64,000 nucleotides of DNA, from positions 137,670,306-137,734,305 of the forward strand of contig OZ038381.1 in assembly GCA_964036045.1 (NCBI GenBank), given 5' to 3'. The notes under the pieces were generated by a model, which worked only from the letters and a program-made list of their open reading frames with translations, searched no databases and was not told the origin of the DNA. Source of the stretch: Eutreptiella sp. 'Long Island Sound 2002' (Eukaryota; Euglenozoa; Euglenophyceae; Eutreptiales; Eutreptiaceae). Below, piece after piece: positions 51,401-63,314 of the stretch. Each line of letters opens with the position of its first letter. The first letter of the stretch is position 1. A program made the position numbers and the translations under genes.

Positions 51401-54400
51401 TGAGTGGGTGATTGGGTGAGTGGGTGAGTCGGTGAGTGGGTGAGTGGGTGAGTGGGTGAGTGGGTGAGTGGGTGAGTGGGTGAGTGGGTGAGTGGGTGAG
51501 TGGGTGAGTGGGTGAGTCGGTGAGTGGGTGAGTGGGTGAGGTGGTGAGTGGGTGAGTGGGTGAGTGGGTGAGTGGGTGAGTGGGTGAGTGGGTGAGTGGG
51601 TGAGTGGGTGAGTGAGTGAATGGGTGTCTGGGTGAGCGGGTGAGTGGGTGAGTGGGTGAGTGGGTGAGTGGGTGAGTGGGTGAGTGGGTGAGTGGGTGAG
51701 TGGGTGAGTGGGTGAGTGGGTGAGTGGGTGAGTGGGTGAGTGGGTGTGTGGGTGAGTGGGTGAGTGGGTGAGTGGGTGATTGGGTGAGTGGGTGAGTGGG
51801 TGAGTGGGTGAGTGGGTGAGTGGGTGAGTGGGTGAGTGGGTGAGTGGGTGAGTGGGTGAGTGGGTGAGTGGGTGAGTGGGTGAGTGGGTGAGTGGGTGAG
51901 TGTGTGAGTGGGTGAGTGGGTGTGTGGGTGAGTGGGTGAGTGGGTGAGTGGGTGAGTGGGTGAGTAGGTGAGTGGGTGAGTGGGTGAGTGGGTGAGTGGG
52001 TGAGTGGGTGAGTGGGTGAGTGGGTGAGTGGATGAGTGGGTGAGTGGGTGAGTGGGTGAGTGGGTGAGTGGGTGAGTGGGTGAGTTGGTGAGTGGGTGAG
52101 TGGATGAGTGGGTGCAGTGGGTGCGTGGGTGCGTGGGTGAGTGGGTGAGTGGGTGAGTGGGTGAGTGGGTGAGTGGGTGAGTGGGTGAGTGGGTGAGTGG
52201 GTGAGTGGGTGAGTGGGTGAGATGGTGAGTGGGTGAGTGGGTGAGTGGGTGAGTGGGTGAGTGGGTGAGTGGGTGAGTGGGTGAGTGGGTGAGTGGGTGA
52301 GTGGGTGAGTGGGTGAGTGGGTGAGTGGGTGAGTTGGTGAGTGGGTGAGTGGGTGAGTGGGTGAGTGGGTGAGTGGGTGAGTGGCCGAGTGGGTGAGTGG
52401 GTGAGTGGGTGAGTGGGTGAGTGGGTGAGTGGGTGTATGGGTGAGTGAGTGAGTGGGTGAGTGGGTGAGTGGGTGAGTGGGTGAGTGGGTGAGTGGGTGA
52501 GTGGGTGAGTGGGTGAGTGGGTGAGTGGGTGAGTGGGTGAGCGGGTGAGTGGGTGAGTGGGTGAGTGGGTGAGTGGGTGAGTGGGTGAGTGGGCGAGTGG
52601 GTGAGTGGGTGAGTGGGTGAGTCGGGTGAGTGGGTGAGTGTGTGAGTGGGTGAGTGGGTGAGTGGGTGGGTGGGTGAGTGGGTGAGTGGGTGAGTGGGTG
52701 AGTGGGTGAGTGGGCGAGTGGGCGAGTGGGTGAGTGGGTGAGTGGGTGAGTGGGTGAGTGGGTGAGTGGGTGAGTGGGTGAGTGGGTGGTGAGTGGGTGA
52801 GTGGGTGGGTGAGTGGGTGAGTCGGTGAGTGGGTGAGTGGGTGAGTGGGTGAGTGGGTGGGTGAGTGGGTGAGTGGGTGAGTGGGTGAGTGGGTGAGTGG
52901 GTGAGTGGGTGAGTGGGTGACCGGGTGAGTGGGTGAGTGGGAGAGTGGGTGAGTGGGTGAGTGTGTGAGTGGGTGAGTGGGTGAGTGGGTGAGTGGGTGA
53001 GTGGGTGAGTGGGTGAGTGGGTGAGTGGGTGAGTGGGTGAGTGGGTGAGTGGGTGAGTGGGTGAGTCGGTGAGTGGGTGAGTGGGTGAGTGCCTGAGTGG
53101 GTGAGTGGGTGAGTGGGTGAGTGGGTGAGTGGGTTAGTGGGTGAGTGGGTGAGTGGGTGAGTGAGTGAATGGGTGTGTGGGAGAGTGGGTGAGTGGGTGT
53201 GGGTGAGTGGGTGAGTGGGTGAGTGGGTGAGTGGGTGAGTGGGTGAGTGGGTGAGTGGGTGAGTGGGTGAGTGGGTGAGTGGTTGAGTGGGTGTGTGGGT
53301 GAGTGGGTGGCGGGTGATTGGGTGAGTGGGTGAGTGGGTGAGTGGGTGAGTGGGTGAGTGGGTGAGTGGGTGAGTGGGTGAGTGGGTGAGTGGGGTGAGT
53401 GGGTGAGTGGGTGAGTGGGTGAGTGGGTGAGTTGGTTGGGAAGTGGGTGAGTGGGTGAGTGGGTGAGTGGCTGAGTGGGTGTGTGGGTGAGTGGGTGTGT
53501 GGGTGAGTGGGTGAGTGGGTGAGTGGGTGAGTGGGTGAGTAAGGTGAGTGGGTGAGTGGGTGAGTGGGTGAGTGGGTGAGTGGGTGAGTGGGTGAGTGGG
53601 TGAGTGGGTGAGTGGGTGAGTGGGTGAGTGGGTGAGTGGGTGAGTGGGTGAGTGGGTGAGTGGGTGAGTGGGTGAGTGGGTGCGTGGGTGAGTGGGTGAG
53701 TGGGTGAGTGGGTGAGTGGGTGAGTGGGTGAGTGGGTGAGTGGGTGAGTGGTGTGGGTGAGTGGGTGAGTGGGTGAGTGGGTGAGTGGGTGAGTGGGTGA
53801 GTGGGTGAGTGGGTGAGTGGGTGAGTGGGTGAGTGGGTGAGTGGGTGAGTGGGTGAGTGGGTGAGTGGGTGAGTGGGTGAGTGGGTGAGTGGGTGAGTGG
53901 GTGAGTGGGTGAGTGGGTGAGTGGGTGAGTGGGTGAGTGGGTGAGTGGGTGAGTGGGTGAGTGGGTGAGTGGGTGAGTGGGTGAGTGGGTGAGTGGGTGA
54001 GTGGGTGAGTGGGTGAGTGGGTGAGTGGGTGAGTGGGTGAGGTGAGTGGGTGAGTGGGTGGGTGGGGAGTGGGTGAGTGGGTGAGTGGGTGAGTGGGGAG
54101 TGGGTGAGTGGGTGAGTGGGTGAGTGGGTGAGTGGGTGAGTGGGTGAGTGGGTGAGTGGGTGAGTGGCTGAGTGGGTGAGTGGGTGAGTGGGTGGTGGGT
54201 GAGTGGGTGAGTGGGTGAGTGGGTGAGTGGGTGAGTGGGTGAGTGGGTGAGTGGGTGAGGGGTGAGTGGGTGAGTGGGTGAGTGGGTGAGTGGGTGAGTG
54301 GGTGAGTGGGTGAGTGGGAGTGGGTGAGTGGGTGAGTGGGTGAGTGGGTGAGTGGGTGAGTGGGTGAGTGGGTGAGTGGGTGAGTGGGTGAGTGGGTGAG

Positions 54401-55032
54401 TGGGTGAGTGGGTGGTGGGTGAGTGGGTGAGTGGGTGAGTGGGTGAGTGGGTGAGTGGGTTAGTGGGTGAGTGGGTGAGTGGGTGAGTGGGTGAGCGGTG
54501 ATGGGTGAGTGGGTGAGTGGGTGAGTGGGTGAGTGGGTCAGTTGGTGAGTGGGTGAGTGGGTGTGTGGGTGAGTGGGTGAGTGGGTGAGTGGGTGATTGG
54601 GTGCGTGGATGCGTGGGTGAGTGGGTGAGTGGGTGAGTGGGTGAGTGGGTGAGTGGGTGAGTGGGTGAGTGGGTGAGTGGGTGAGTGGGTGAGTGGGTGA
54701 GTGGGTGAGTGGGTGAGTGGGTGAGTGGGTGAGTGGGTGAGTGGGTGAGTGGGTGAGTGGGTGAGTGGGTGTGTGGGTGAGTGGGTGAGTGGGTGAGTGG
54801 GTGAGTGGGTGAGTGGGTGAGTGGGTGAGTGGGTGAGTGGGTGAGTGGGTGAGTGGGTGAGTGGGTGAGGGCGTGAGTGGGTGAGTGGGTGAGTGGGTGA
54901 GTGGGTGAGTGGGTGATTGGGTGAGTGGGTGAGTGGGTGAGTGGGTGAGTCGGTGAGTGGGTGCGTGGGTGCGTGGGTGCGTGGGTGAGTGGGTGAGTGG
55001 GTGAGTGGGTGAGTGCGTGAGTGGGTGAGTGG
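48444..55032 (+). repeat. 6.6 kb octamer satellite (GGGTGAGT)n
   Basis: About 820 copies of an 8 bp unit occur, with scattered point variants and one-base indels. The array runs into an assembly gap, so its true length is unknown. On the minus strand all three frames are stop-free and encode the same cyclic octapeptide (THPLTHSP). The plus strand has TGA in every frame. The very long minus-strand frame through here is therefore not evidence for a gene. Rare variants recur in fixed order, showing higher-order repetition. Confidence 0.97.
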
Positions 55033-55232
55033 NNNNNNNNNNNNNNNNNNNNNNNNNNNNNNNNNNNNNNNNNNNNNNNNNNNNNNNNNNNNNNNNNNNN
55101 NNNNNNNNNNNNNNNNNNNNNNNNNNNNNNNNNNNNNNNNNNNNNNNNNNNNNNNNNNNNNNNNNNNNNNNNNNNNNNNNNNNNNNNNNNNNNNNNNNNN
55201 NNNNNNNNNNNNNNNNNNNNNNNNNNNNNNNN
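55033..55232. other. assembly gap of 200 N
   Basis: Exactly 200 N bases separate the octamer satellite from the Gag-like frame. The round number suggests a scaffolding gap of unknown real size. Confidence 0.99.
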
Positions 55233-56398
55233 GTAGATTCAGTACGGGGGATTCCAGAAATTCCAGTAAAAGCTGGATGGTGGCCAGTAACAGCTGGGGG
55301 TGCCGGAGAATGTGGAACGCCGTAAGGCGTGGATGCAGGTGCAGCTGAGGAGGTAGGTGCGTGGTGGCTTGCCATTGTAGGCGCTGGTCCAGTGAGCCCA
55401 GTAGTGCTCAGATTTTGTACCAGATCTGTAAGCTTCTCCAGCTTCTGCTCCATCTCCTTCCACTTGCTGTCGTCATCCCTCTTTTTCTCCTTGGCGGCCT
55501 TCTTCAGCTCCTTCACCCTGTCTTCCAGCGACGATTTCTGGCTTCGACAGGAGCAGTCCTTGGCACATTCGCCACAGGACGGACATCTTGTCCCTTTTCC
55601 CTTGCTTCTTACCTCGTCGACCCAAGTGTCAACACTGGAGGTAGAGCTGGGGAGTTTGGACAGTTGCTCCCTGGAGAGGTGAGAATGTGTCGAATCACAC
55701 CTCATCTCGTCGACCTCTCCGTCGTTCGGACCCCAGGCGCCCGACGGACCAGCGTGCGGATGCACATTCTGGCGTCTCTCCTCGGCGATGATGGCCATCT
55801 GCACCAACACGGCTGCCTGGTGGTCGAACTGGTCCATCAGCTCCTCCCAGTCCTCTTGTTCCTGCAATTGGGCGTCGAATCGCAACCGGCCGCTGTCCCT
55901 GATGAACTGGCACGACGCCCTGAACCAGTCCCTCAGGCGGCCACGATAGCCCGCCTCCGCCAACAGCCAATTCTGGCGGTGCAGGAATTCCTCATTCCAG
56001 ATCTCCTGGAAGTGGTTTTCCCAGTAATCACCACTAATTCCAGTATCAGACTGCTCTCCTTCGCTGCTGCTGTCTTCAAGAGCAGGTAGAGCGTGAGAGG
56101 AGGAACCAGATTCACTCGAGGAGGGAGATTCTCGACCGGGTTTAAGGTCGGGTGGGGCGTTCACACAACAAACAACACAAGTATGAACTCCAGGCCAATG
56201 CCTATGGCCACAGTAAGGGCACTCTGAAGGATGATCCTCGGTTTGCTGGGGGGATGCCACGAAGGTAACCTCAGGGGGAACACGCAGTGACTCTCTACGA
56301 GTGATAGCCCCGCCAAAGTCCGATGATCTCAGTGTGTCGGTGGAGATTCCAGAAGCAGAGTCATGATTTCCTCTGCTACCATGTAACCGCTGCATAGT
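55233..56398 (-). CDS. Gag-like N-terminal protein fragment, cut by the gap
   Basis: About 388 codons run from ATG 56398 (MQRLHGSRGNHDSASGIS) to the gap. An upstream GTG at 56464 is an alternative start. A zinc-ribbon-like cluster (CPYCGHRHWPGVHTCVVCC) lies near residue 60. Acidic Ser-rich linkers (SSSEGEQSDTG) follow, then a helical region (DYWENHFQEIWNEEFLHRQN), a second Cys cluster (CPSCGECAKDCSC), and a charged coiled coil (ELKKAAKEKKRDDDSKWKEM). The end is Pro/Ala-rich. The layout of disordered parts, coiled coil and later missing sequence is like the Gag of large LTR elements, but I recognise no exact family. It does not resemble the Gag at 24930-27470. Apparent continuation through the satellite is an artefact. 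Confidence 0.55.
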
Positions 56399-57470
56399 GG
56401 TTGATCTTTCTTGTAACTGCAAAGTCTGTAGCCTTGATGCCCCAGGGGTCGTAACGCCCGACACTGCCCCTGATATTTACGAACCCAACTGACCCTCTTC
56501 AGACCCATATCCAGCCTCGGGGAGCGACATATGCGAAGCACTTGTAAGTCCTTTGAACTCCATGGTGGAATATGAAGAGTACGAAAACCCGGTCTACAAA
56601 AATGGAGCAGACATAGAATCTCAATGCGCATTCATCGCACATAATGACACAACGTGAAATCATTCGAAATAATTTACATAAATCCGATTGGGAAATCACG
56701 AAAGACAAATACGACTCGACGCGCGCTCACAGGCGACATCTGGCGGCGAACGGAAAACATAAAAACAAGCGGAAAATTTACTGCACTAATGTACATCTGA
56801 GACTCATTGAAATTCTGATCACATGGATGTATAATCTGAGTGCTGTCACTGCTGCCGTTACACGGCTTTCGCAGTCTGCCTAGGCAGTCTCAAGTTCCAG
56901 ATTCCTTGCTCAGACTATCATTCGGTGCACAAAGACGAGTGGTTTTGCCTCTGAGAGGTGGCTTTCAAACACGACTCAGTCAGTGCACAATTTTGTCCGT
57001 AATTTCATGCTCAAGTGTTGTTGTTTCCAAATGTTGACCAGGCTGACCAGGGTGCACACAGGGAGGGATGCTGGTTGTGTATTTGTTCGGGTCATGTCCA
57101 AAAATCCATGGCCCTCCAGCCCTTGTCCGCAACAAAGGTTTCTTGTGCATCAGTTGCACAGTGACAGGTTCCTACGCCATCAAGTGGGTTGCATTATCCA
57201 TCATCCTCACGTGATCTAAAGTGTACTGCAACAGCACGTTCGGAAAGTGGATCTGGCATCAGGCAATCTTGTTGGGAGTGGTGTCATGCTGGGCGGCATG
57301 GTTTCACTAGATGCAACAAACAGTGTGAATCAGTGGTCTCCATCGCATGTTTCTTGTACGGCCAGGGCAGGGACTTGGGGGTAGCGTTATCCGTTGTTTT
57401 TTTTTTTTTAGATGCGGATTATTTTTTTTAGAGGTTGTATTTTTTCCTAGATCCCAAAGCCTGCATAGTG
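56399..57470. other. no gene seen
   Basis: This mixed-composition DNA holds only short overlapping frames. A T-run with TTAGATGCGGATTATTT lies near 57390-57430. The start of the Gag-like mRNA (leader or LTR) could lie here, but no LTR pair could be identified. Confidence 0.35.
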
Positions 57471-57473
57471 ATC

Positions 57474-57830
57474 GTAATAGTGAAAGGGACAGTGGACAGT
57501 GGACAGTGGACTACAATGGTGATCCTAGGGTGAACAGTGGTGTGACAGTGACAGTGGACAGTGACAGGGTAGGGACTGCATAGCGACAGCGATTGTGACA
57601 GCGACAGTGCATAGTGCATAGTGCACAGTGACAATGAGAGCCAGAAGTGGCTGGAGTGCAATACTGATGGTAGGAGGAACACTGGTGTAGCAGTGACAGT
57701 GGGCGGTGACAGGATAGGGACTGCATAGTGACAGTAATAGTGAAAGCAACAGTGGACAGTGGACAGTGGACAGTGGACAGTGATAGCCAGGAGTGACAGC
57801 ACTGCAACCGCAATAGTAGGTGAAACAATG
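57474..57830 (+). repeat. GACAGTGGACAGTG-type imperfect repeat, ~200 bp period
   Basis: Short ACAGTGG / CATAGTG words are arranged in a longer pattern. GACAGGRTAGGGACTGCATA occurs near 57564 and 57707, and GTGGACAGTGGACAGTGG near 57491 and 57755. About two copies of a 140-250 bp unit are present. Not coding. Confidence 0.6.
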
Positions 57831-57940
57831 ACACCGTAACCTTTGGGTCCCTTTCCCTCTTTCATGAGGAAGATGAGAATGACGGTGACAGTGACAGTGG
57901 TGATGGTAAACGAAGACAGCAGGCACAGGTGACTGTTGTG

Positions 57941-57976
57941 AGGCGAAACGGCCTTCTCGTTCAGAGAAAGCCGTTT
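57941..57976. repeat. short hairpin
   Basis: GCGAAACGGC-CTTCTC and GAGAAA-GCCGTTTTGC are complementary around a short loop (CGTTCA). Its role is unknown. Confidence 0.5.
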
Positions 57977-58139
57977 TGCAAGTGTGTGAGGAATGGTCAC
58001 TGTGGTAGGGTTGTAGGGTGGCAGGGCGTAGGGCTGTCGGAAGGGAAAAAAAACCGTTTTTGAGGGCAAAGAATCGTAAAAAACGGCAGTTTTTTGTACG
58101 CAAGACAGGCGTATTGAGTTGCACCCCCACACCCTTTGC

Positions 58140-60440
58140 AAGTGCGGCACTCGAAAACAATGTGTGTTGCAGGATATTGTAGCAAAAAAACAGGTGTGTC
58201 AAGGTTGCGACAATCCATAATTGGCAACTTTTTGTGCCCAAAAAGCCATTTAGTTAGACGCAAACGAGGCTGTTTGTAGCCTGGGTGCAAGGGGTGGCAA
58301 CCCCACTCCTTCGCATTTTGAGCGAGGAAGCACGGAAAAGAGGTGTGTTATATCTAATTGAAGCGGGAACGCGTGTGTTTCAAGGGTGCTAGGACCAAAC
58401 ACAGCAGGTTTGGAGGAAGAAAGTGTGAAATAATGCCCGGTTTTTTTTGTACCGCAAAGTGGTATGATTGAAGCCTGGATGGAGGGTGGAAACGTCTTTT
58501 GCTTTTTCTCAGGGATATGGACTGAAAAGAATGCGTGTTTCACGACATGGCACCACAAAATCAAAAACGTTTTAAGGTTGTCAGCACCTAAAAGTGCCGT
58601 ATTGTAGCGCAAAAAAGCAGCTTTTGATCAAAAACATGCTGCTTTGAATATAGCACCACAGTGGAATCCCGTACCCTCCCCATTGTAAGGGTACAAAAAA
58701 AACAATTATGGCATGAGAATGCAGCAGAAGAACCAACGTTTCACGCCGCCAGCACCAAAGAAAGGGCTTTTTCTGAGACAAAAATGCCCCCTAGAGGCAA
58801 CATTTTAGATCCCAAGCCGGGATGCAGAGATGACATCCCTGCTCCCCGTTCAGGACAATGTGGATAGAAACAAAAATGTGTTGCACAATCTCATAGGTGT
58901 CTCAAAGTTGCCAGCTATCAGAAATGCCATCGCACCAACATTTTGTGACCAAAGCCAAATTTTATTCACTGTGCACTAGAAATGGCGCTCGTCAAGGAGA
59001 CATGGAAAACGTACTTTTAGCATTTGACCTGTTGAGTCATATCGCCTTCACGAAACACCATCTGCATTTTGCCAATTTGCACAATTGAGCCCGGAACTAA
59101 TCTAGCTCGCAATTAACGGGAGTTGATGATCTAAAGGTGGTTGGTGCGCATTGCGGTATGCGGATGGTTATGATTAATGGGAGTTTGCGGTGGCATTTCT
59201 TAGTTCAAATGCAGTTTATTGAACGATGGCAATGGAATGTAACAGAATTCCACCTATGATAGAGAGGGACTAAGTAAGTGTCGTGAAATTTGTAAACTCT
59301 AGTGCCCAATATTTGTACTGATTCTAAATAGGTGTCATACATGTCGGATTTCATTCAAATTCCTGCCGTTGGTGCTATGGGAAGACGGTGTCCATGCTCT
59401 ATGTAGGTATTACAAAATTTTTTTCCCAGGTCGAAGGATTAGGTTTGCCAGCTCGAAGAATTAGAAACGTAGGAGATGAATTGGTGTCTATGAATTGTAG
59501 AACCGGAATGGCAATGGTGATGTACTTTGGTGGCAGTCTTGTGCACTGTGCAGAAGAAATGCATGCCCTGTTGCAACGGATTGGGACTTCAGGAGTCAAA
59601 TTTACTGTGTTACTTCTTGGAGCGTCTTCTGGAAACGTGATGTGTCTGCTCCACACGGTTCACGTTGTTTCACGGAACCTTTTCAAAAGTCATTTAATCC
59701 TTGGAGTTGTACACGAGGCCGCGGAACGCAAAAATCCCACGAATGGGAGGTTGTGAGACATTGCCAAACTTAACACTGAAAGATTTTTGATGATTTGCCG
59801 GCGAATGTATGGCACAGTCCCGGAGGTGATGGTCCAGGACGGTGAATGGTTTGATCCCATGAAAGCCTCACGCAGGGATGTTTTGAGCCGTGAAAACATG
59901 GTGAGAGATACCAATGAAGAAAAAAAACATTTAGCAAGTTCGAAGTGTAGTATTGCGCGGTGTCTGCAAGAAAAACAATTGAGCAACATTGAGTGTGTCA
60001 AGGTTGCGGACACACAAAAATACTTTTTTTGCGGGAAAAAAAAGGGTCATTTTAGGGCCCTAAATAGGGTGTTTCTGGTGTGGTTGAAGAACATCCTTAT
60101 GCGATGTTGATGGTACTACACCGAAGAAATATGTTGTGCGATGCACAAGTAGAAGAATCATTGCTCGTGGCATGTCATCTTTTTTCAGAAAATGTTTGCA
60201 AAGATTGCTATTTTTGCACAACAGTAGCACCGGTTGACTGTTAAAGGATGCGCTACGCATTAGAAGTGTGCCGGAATGGATAGGTGACAGGTTTTGTGCA
60301 TACAAGAACAACCGTTTGAGGGCTTTTTGCACCAAAAACAAAGCTGATTTGTGAAAAATTGCTTCACAATGGTTTGATGCGGCTGCTTATTCTGTTAATG
60401 GTGGCACGCTGAGCAAAATATGTGTTCCATGATATCAAAC
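58140..60440 (+). repeat. degenerate ~200 bp repeats, no gene
   Basis: Related blocks recur irregularly. AATGYGTGTTKCA-like words are found near 58157, 58369, 58531, 58876 and 60418. AAGGTTGYNRACA followed by a T/A-rich hairpin-like AAAAAGCC.TTT block is found near 58200, 58575, 58908 and 59998. The copies are strongly diverged, so unit boundaries are uncertain. A 122-codon frame at 59388-59756 lies inside and has no recognised domain. Confidence 0.4.
59045..59345 (+). repeat. third, diverged copy of part of the 1.8 kb unit (B)
   Basis: It resembles 28690-29165. Shared blocks are CATTTTGCCAATTTGCA, TTGAGCCCGGAACTAAT, TTGATGATCTAAAGGTGG, GGCAATGGAATGTAACAG (against GGCAATGGTATTTAACAG) and TGTAAACTCTAGTGCCC. 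This shows that the unit is a dispersed repeat family. Confidence 0.6.
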
Positions 60441-63314
60441 ACAAGAAAGTAGTGCCGCACTGCTTTCGTTACGCTGCGCTATTTGCGGGTGAAATTTTGC
60501 AAAATTTTGCATTTTATGAGGCAAATAAGGAGATATGTGGATAGATAGTGGACGTCCCCACCTCTCTGCTTTACCTGTCCAGCGTGCTAAACACAAATTG
60601 CAATAAGCGTTGCATCAAAGGTAAAACGACCAGTTTGTCGGGGTTACTAAAACGAGAAACATACAAATGTAGCCAAATAGGGACAATTTTGTTTTCAAAA
60701 TGCTGCAGGATTGCAATCGATTGGACAATTGAAGGAACCATCAGCCGTATTTGGGACATGTCCTCTCTTCCCCGCCTACAGCCGCAAAATGCAACAGATT
60801 GAAGCACGCAAACAAATGTTTTAGAACACTCGGCAAAAAAAAGCCATCATTTGTGGCTAACATTGGCGCCTTTGTAAATGAAACAATTCCGCTTATCGTC
60901 ACTCTCGTTGATTGCCAAACTCTCTTCGGCAAAAAAAGAAGTGCTGCAGGGCATTGAAGCAGTAAAGAAAGTGTTCAATGGCCGTCACCAAAATTTAAGT
61001 TTTTGCGGAAAAGATGCTCACCAACTCATTTTTCCTGGGATGCTGAAGACGGTTCGGACCCCCGTGGCCATCTTGGGGTCACTTGGGGTGTGTATCTATG
61101 TGCCGGCAAGCCGCCATTGGCTGATATCATACTCTCCCATCCACCTGACCTAAACTGATGTGATAGTGTGATAGGTCTGGCCATTCCGGCTATGAGCGGC
61201 AATATTCAGAACCGAGGCACCGCCAGCGGAGATTTATATATCGGAATATCAGGAATCAACAGGGTTTTATTATCATGATGTTTCCGTAATTTTTCAGCCT
61301 TTCGTTCTGATGGTCAATGTTTCGGCGACTGTCAGTTGGCTCGCGATTTTGCGTTAACCGATTAGTTAACTGTTATTTCCAGATATTTTGGCGGATATTT
61401 CGTTGATTGGTCAGATTTCATCAGCAAAGGGTTCGTTGCTTCCGCAATTCTCTAAATAAGCACTCGAAATTTTCATCAGAATTTTTCGCGATGTCGAAAT
61501 CGGATTTTCGACTTCGACATCGCCGCACTTGATTTGGACTTCTTCGAGTGGTCGTACTCCTTTCCCTATGCCCGAATCAGGTTTCCCTTATACTTGCCAC
61601 CCATTTGACTTGGAGATACAAGGGAAACAAAAGTGAATCGTGGGACCACTTTGAATAACCATATCTACGCGCGAGTGTGAGGAAAGAGAATAAGAAAGGT
61701 TGGGTTGCAAACGCCTTGGTCTCAAGTTAATTTGGGAAGCATCAAACGCCTTTGGTGCGCACACATGCCCGGTGTAGCAAGGGAAAAGGGTCAAGAGGGT
61801 AGAAAAGTGATATATAACTCTTGGACCGTGCAACCGAATATTTTAATGCGACTTTCGAGTGCACCGCATGAGTGTTGGGGTTGCATAGCAACTTTCTTTG
61901 GGTTCCTACGCATTTTTAACGTGAAGTTATGTCTATGGAGGGACATGGCATATCATGGTGGGAGCCACTTTTGAGGGTATGTTTTGTATGCATGGTATAT
62001 GTCTTGATATGCTCAGGCCCATGTTATATATCTTCGTGTGGCCGAAAAGATGGGGAGCCATACGTGACAAGGGTTTTGCCCATGTCTCAATTGTGGAATT
62101 CAAAGCGCTAGACCAAGTCTACCGCATATGTATTGCTCATGGTATGTTTGGCAAAGAGAGCCATGAGTGCACTCCCATTTTCATGGGGCATGTAGATATA
62201 GGTGGCGAAGGTATCTCCATGCGCCCGATTGGGGATCCAAGTGGGGGAATTGTTCGTGAATGGTTCCAATCATTTGTGTATTGAATCATGAGCGGATATC
62301 ATGGGTGAGCATAGAGATATACTATCATGACAACTTTGTATTTGGTCATATTTTCATGTTTTTGACCTCAATTTTTGCTCATTTTTGCATTTTGTGTACT
62401 TACCTGGTCGGCAAACAGCAAGAAGCCTATGGGGAGTCGAACCATGGTATGTTGTTCATATGTTGGCATATGCTTTGGAGTTGAACACCACCATATGCCG
62501 GATCGCGTACTCCATTTGGCTTGGCGCACGAAGGATTACAAGAATTGGTCTCAAGATCATGGGCTGACTTGGGCAGTGCGTAGCGCCCATATCCGAAGGG
62601 GTTTCGAGGGTAAAGTGGGGATGTACATGGGCATTGGCCTTTGGTCTATATCCTCCATGAATACTAGACTTCGACTCCATGCATGCTTTGAGCCTTTGGC
62701 TAAGTGGTAACTTCAATTTTGAGCATATATGTGATATATGGCCAATATGGTGTGAATGGGCAGTTTTTTGGCATGTTATGAGTTCAAACTCATAGGTCAT
62801 TCCTTTAAGCCCATTCGACTCCAAGTCCAACCAAGGTTATGTCAGGGTAGGGCATGGTCCTGAGTGCCACTCTAGGCCATGACACGCCACCTCCCCTATT
62901 GGGCTAGGATTTAGAGGCTTGGGAGTGAACACATTTTTGGGGTTTATGTAGTGACTTGTGACACATGGCATTCAGCCATCTCATTTGACCTGGTTTAGGG
63001 CAACATGTTGGTGAGTCAAGGGAAGGTCTTGAGTCCAGGGAATGAGGGGTTTATGGTTGTGAAGGCGTATGTTTACCTCTTTCCCCAACTTTGCTTTATT
63101 TGTGTTCATATGCCAATTTCAGGGCTTTCTTCCTTGGTGCAATTCTTGTACATGCCCGCCATCGTGAGACCATCGATGTGCTGAACGAAAGCCCGCAGCC
63201 TGATTTGGATTGTGAATTGGGTTATTGCTGTACTTGTGGGATCTGGTTGCCATTCAGGGTTGAAGGAGGATTTTATTTTCTATATTTTTGGGTTTGGACC
63301 CTCGAAATTGAGGA
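60441..63314. other. no gene seen
   Basis: Several frames of 60-110 codons occur (for example 61955-62284 and 62375-62710), but none shows a domain. Neighbouring frames do not join into one protein. GC content is lower than in the final 650 bp. A spliced gene cannot be excluded. Confidence 0.35.

Noticed and set aside
48255-55032. Telomere or centromere array
   Set aside because: The octamers do not match known telomere repeats such as TTAGGG or TTTAGGG. A centromeric role cannot be judged from sequence.
48104-56464. A 2,786-codon minus-strand reading frame with THPLTHSP repeats
   Set aside because: It crosses the 200 N gap and owes its length to a stop-free octamer. Only the 55233-56398 part has normal protein composition.
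61955-62710. Two ~110-codon frames suspected to be exons
   Set aside because: No domain, no convincing splice signals joining them, and codon content is not distinct from the surroundings.
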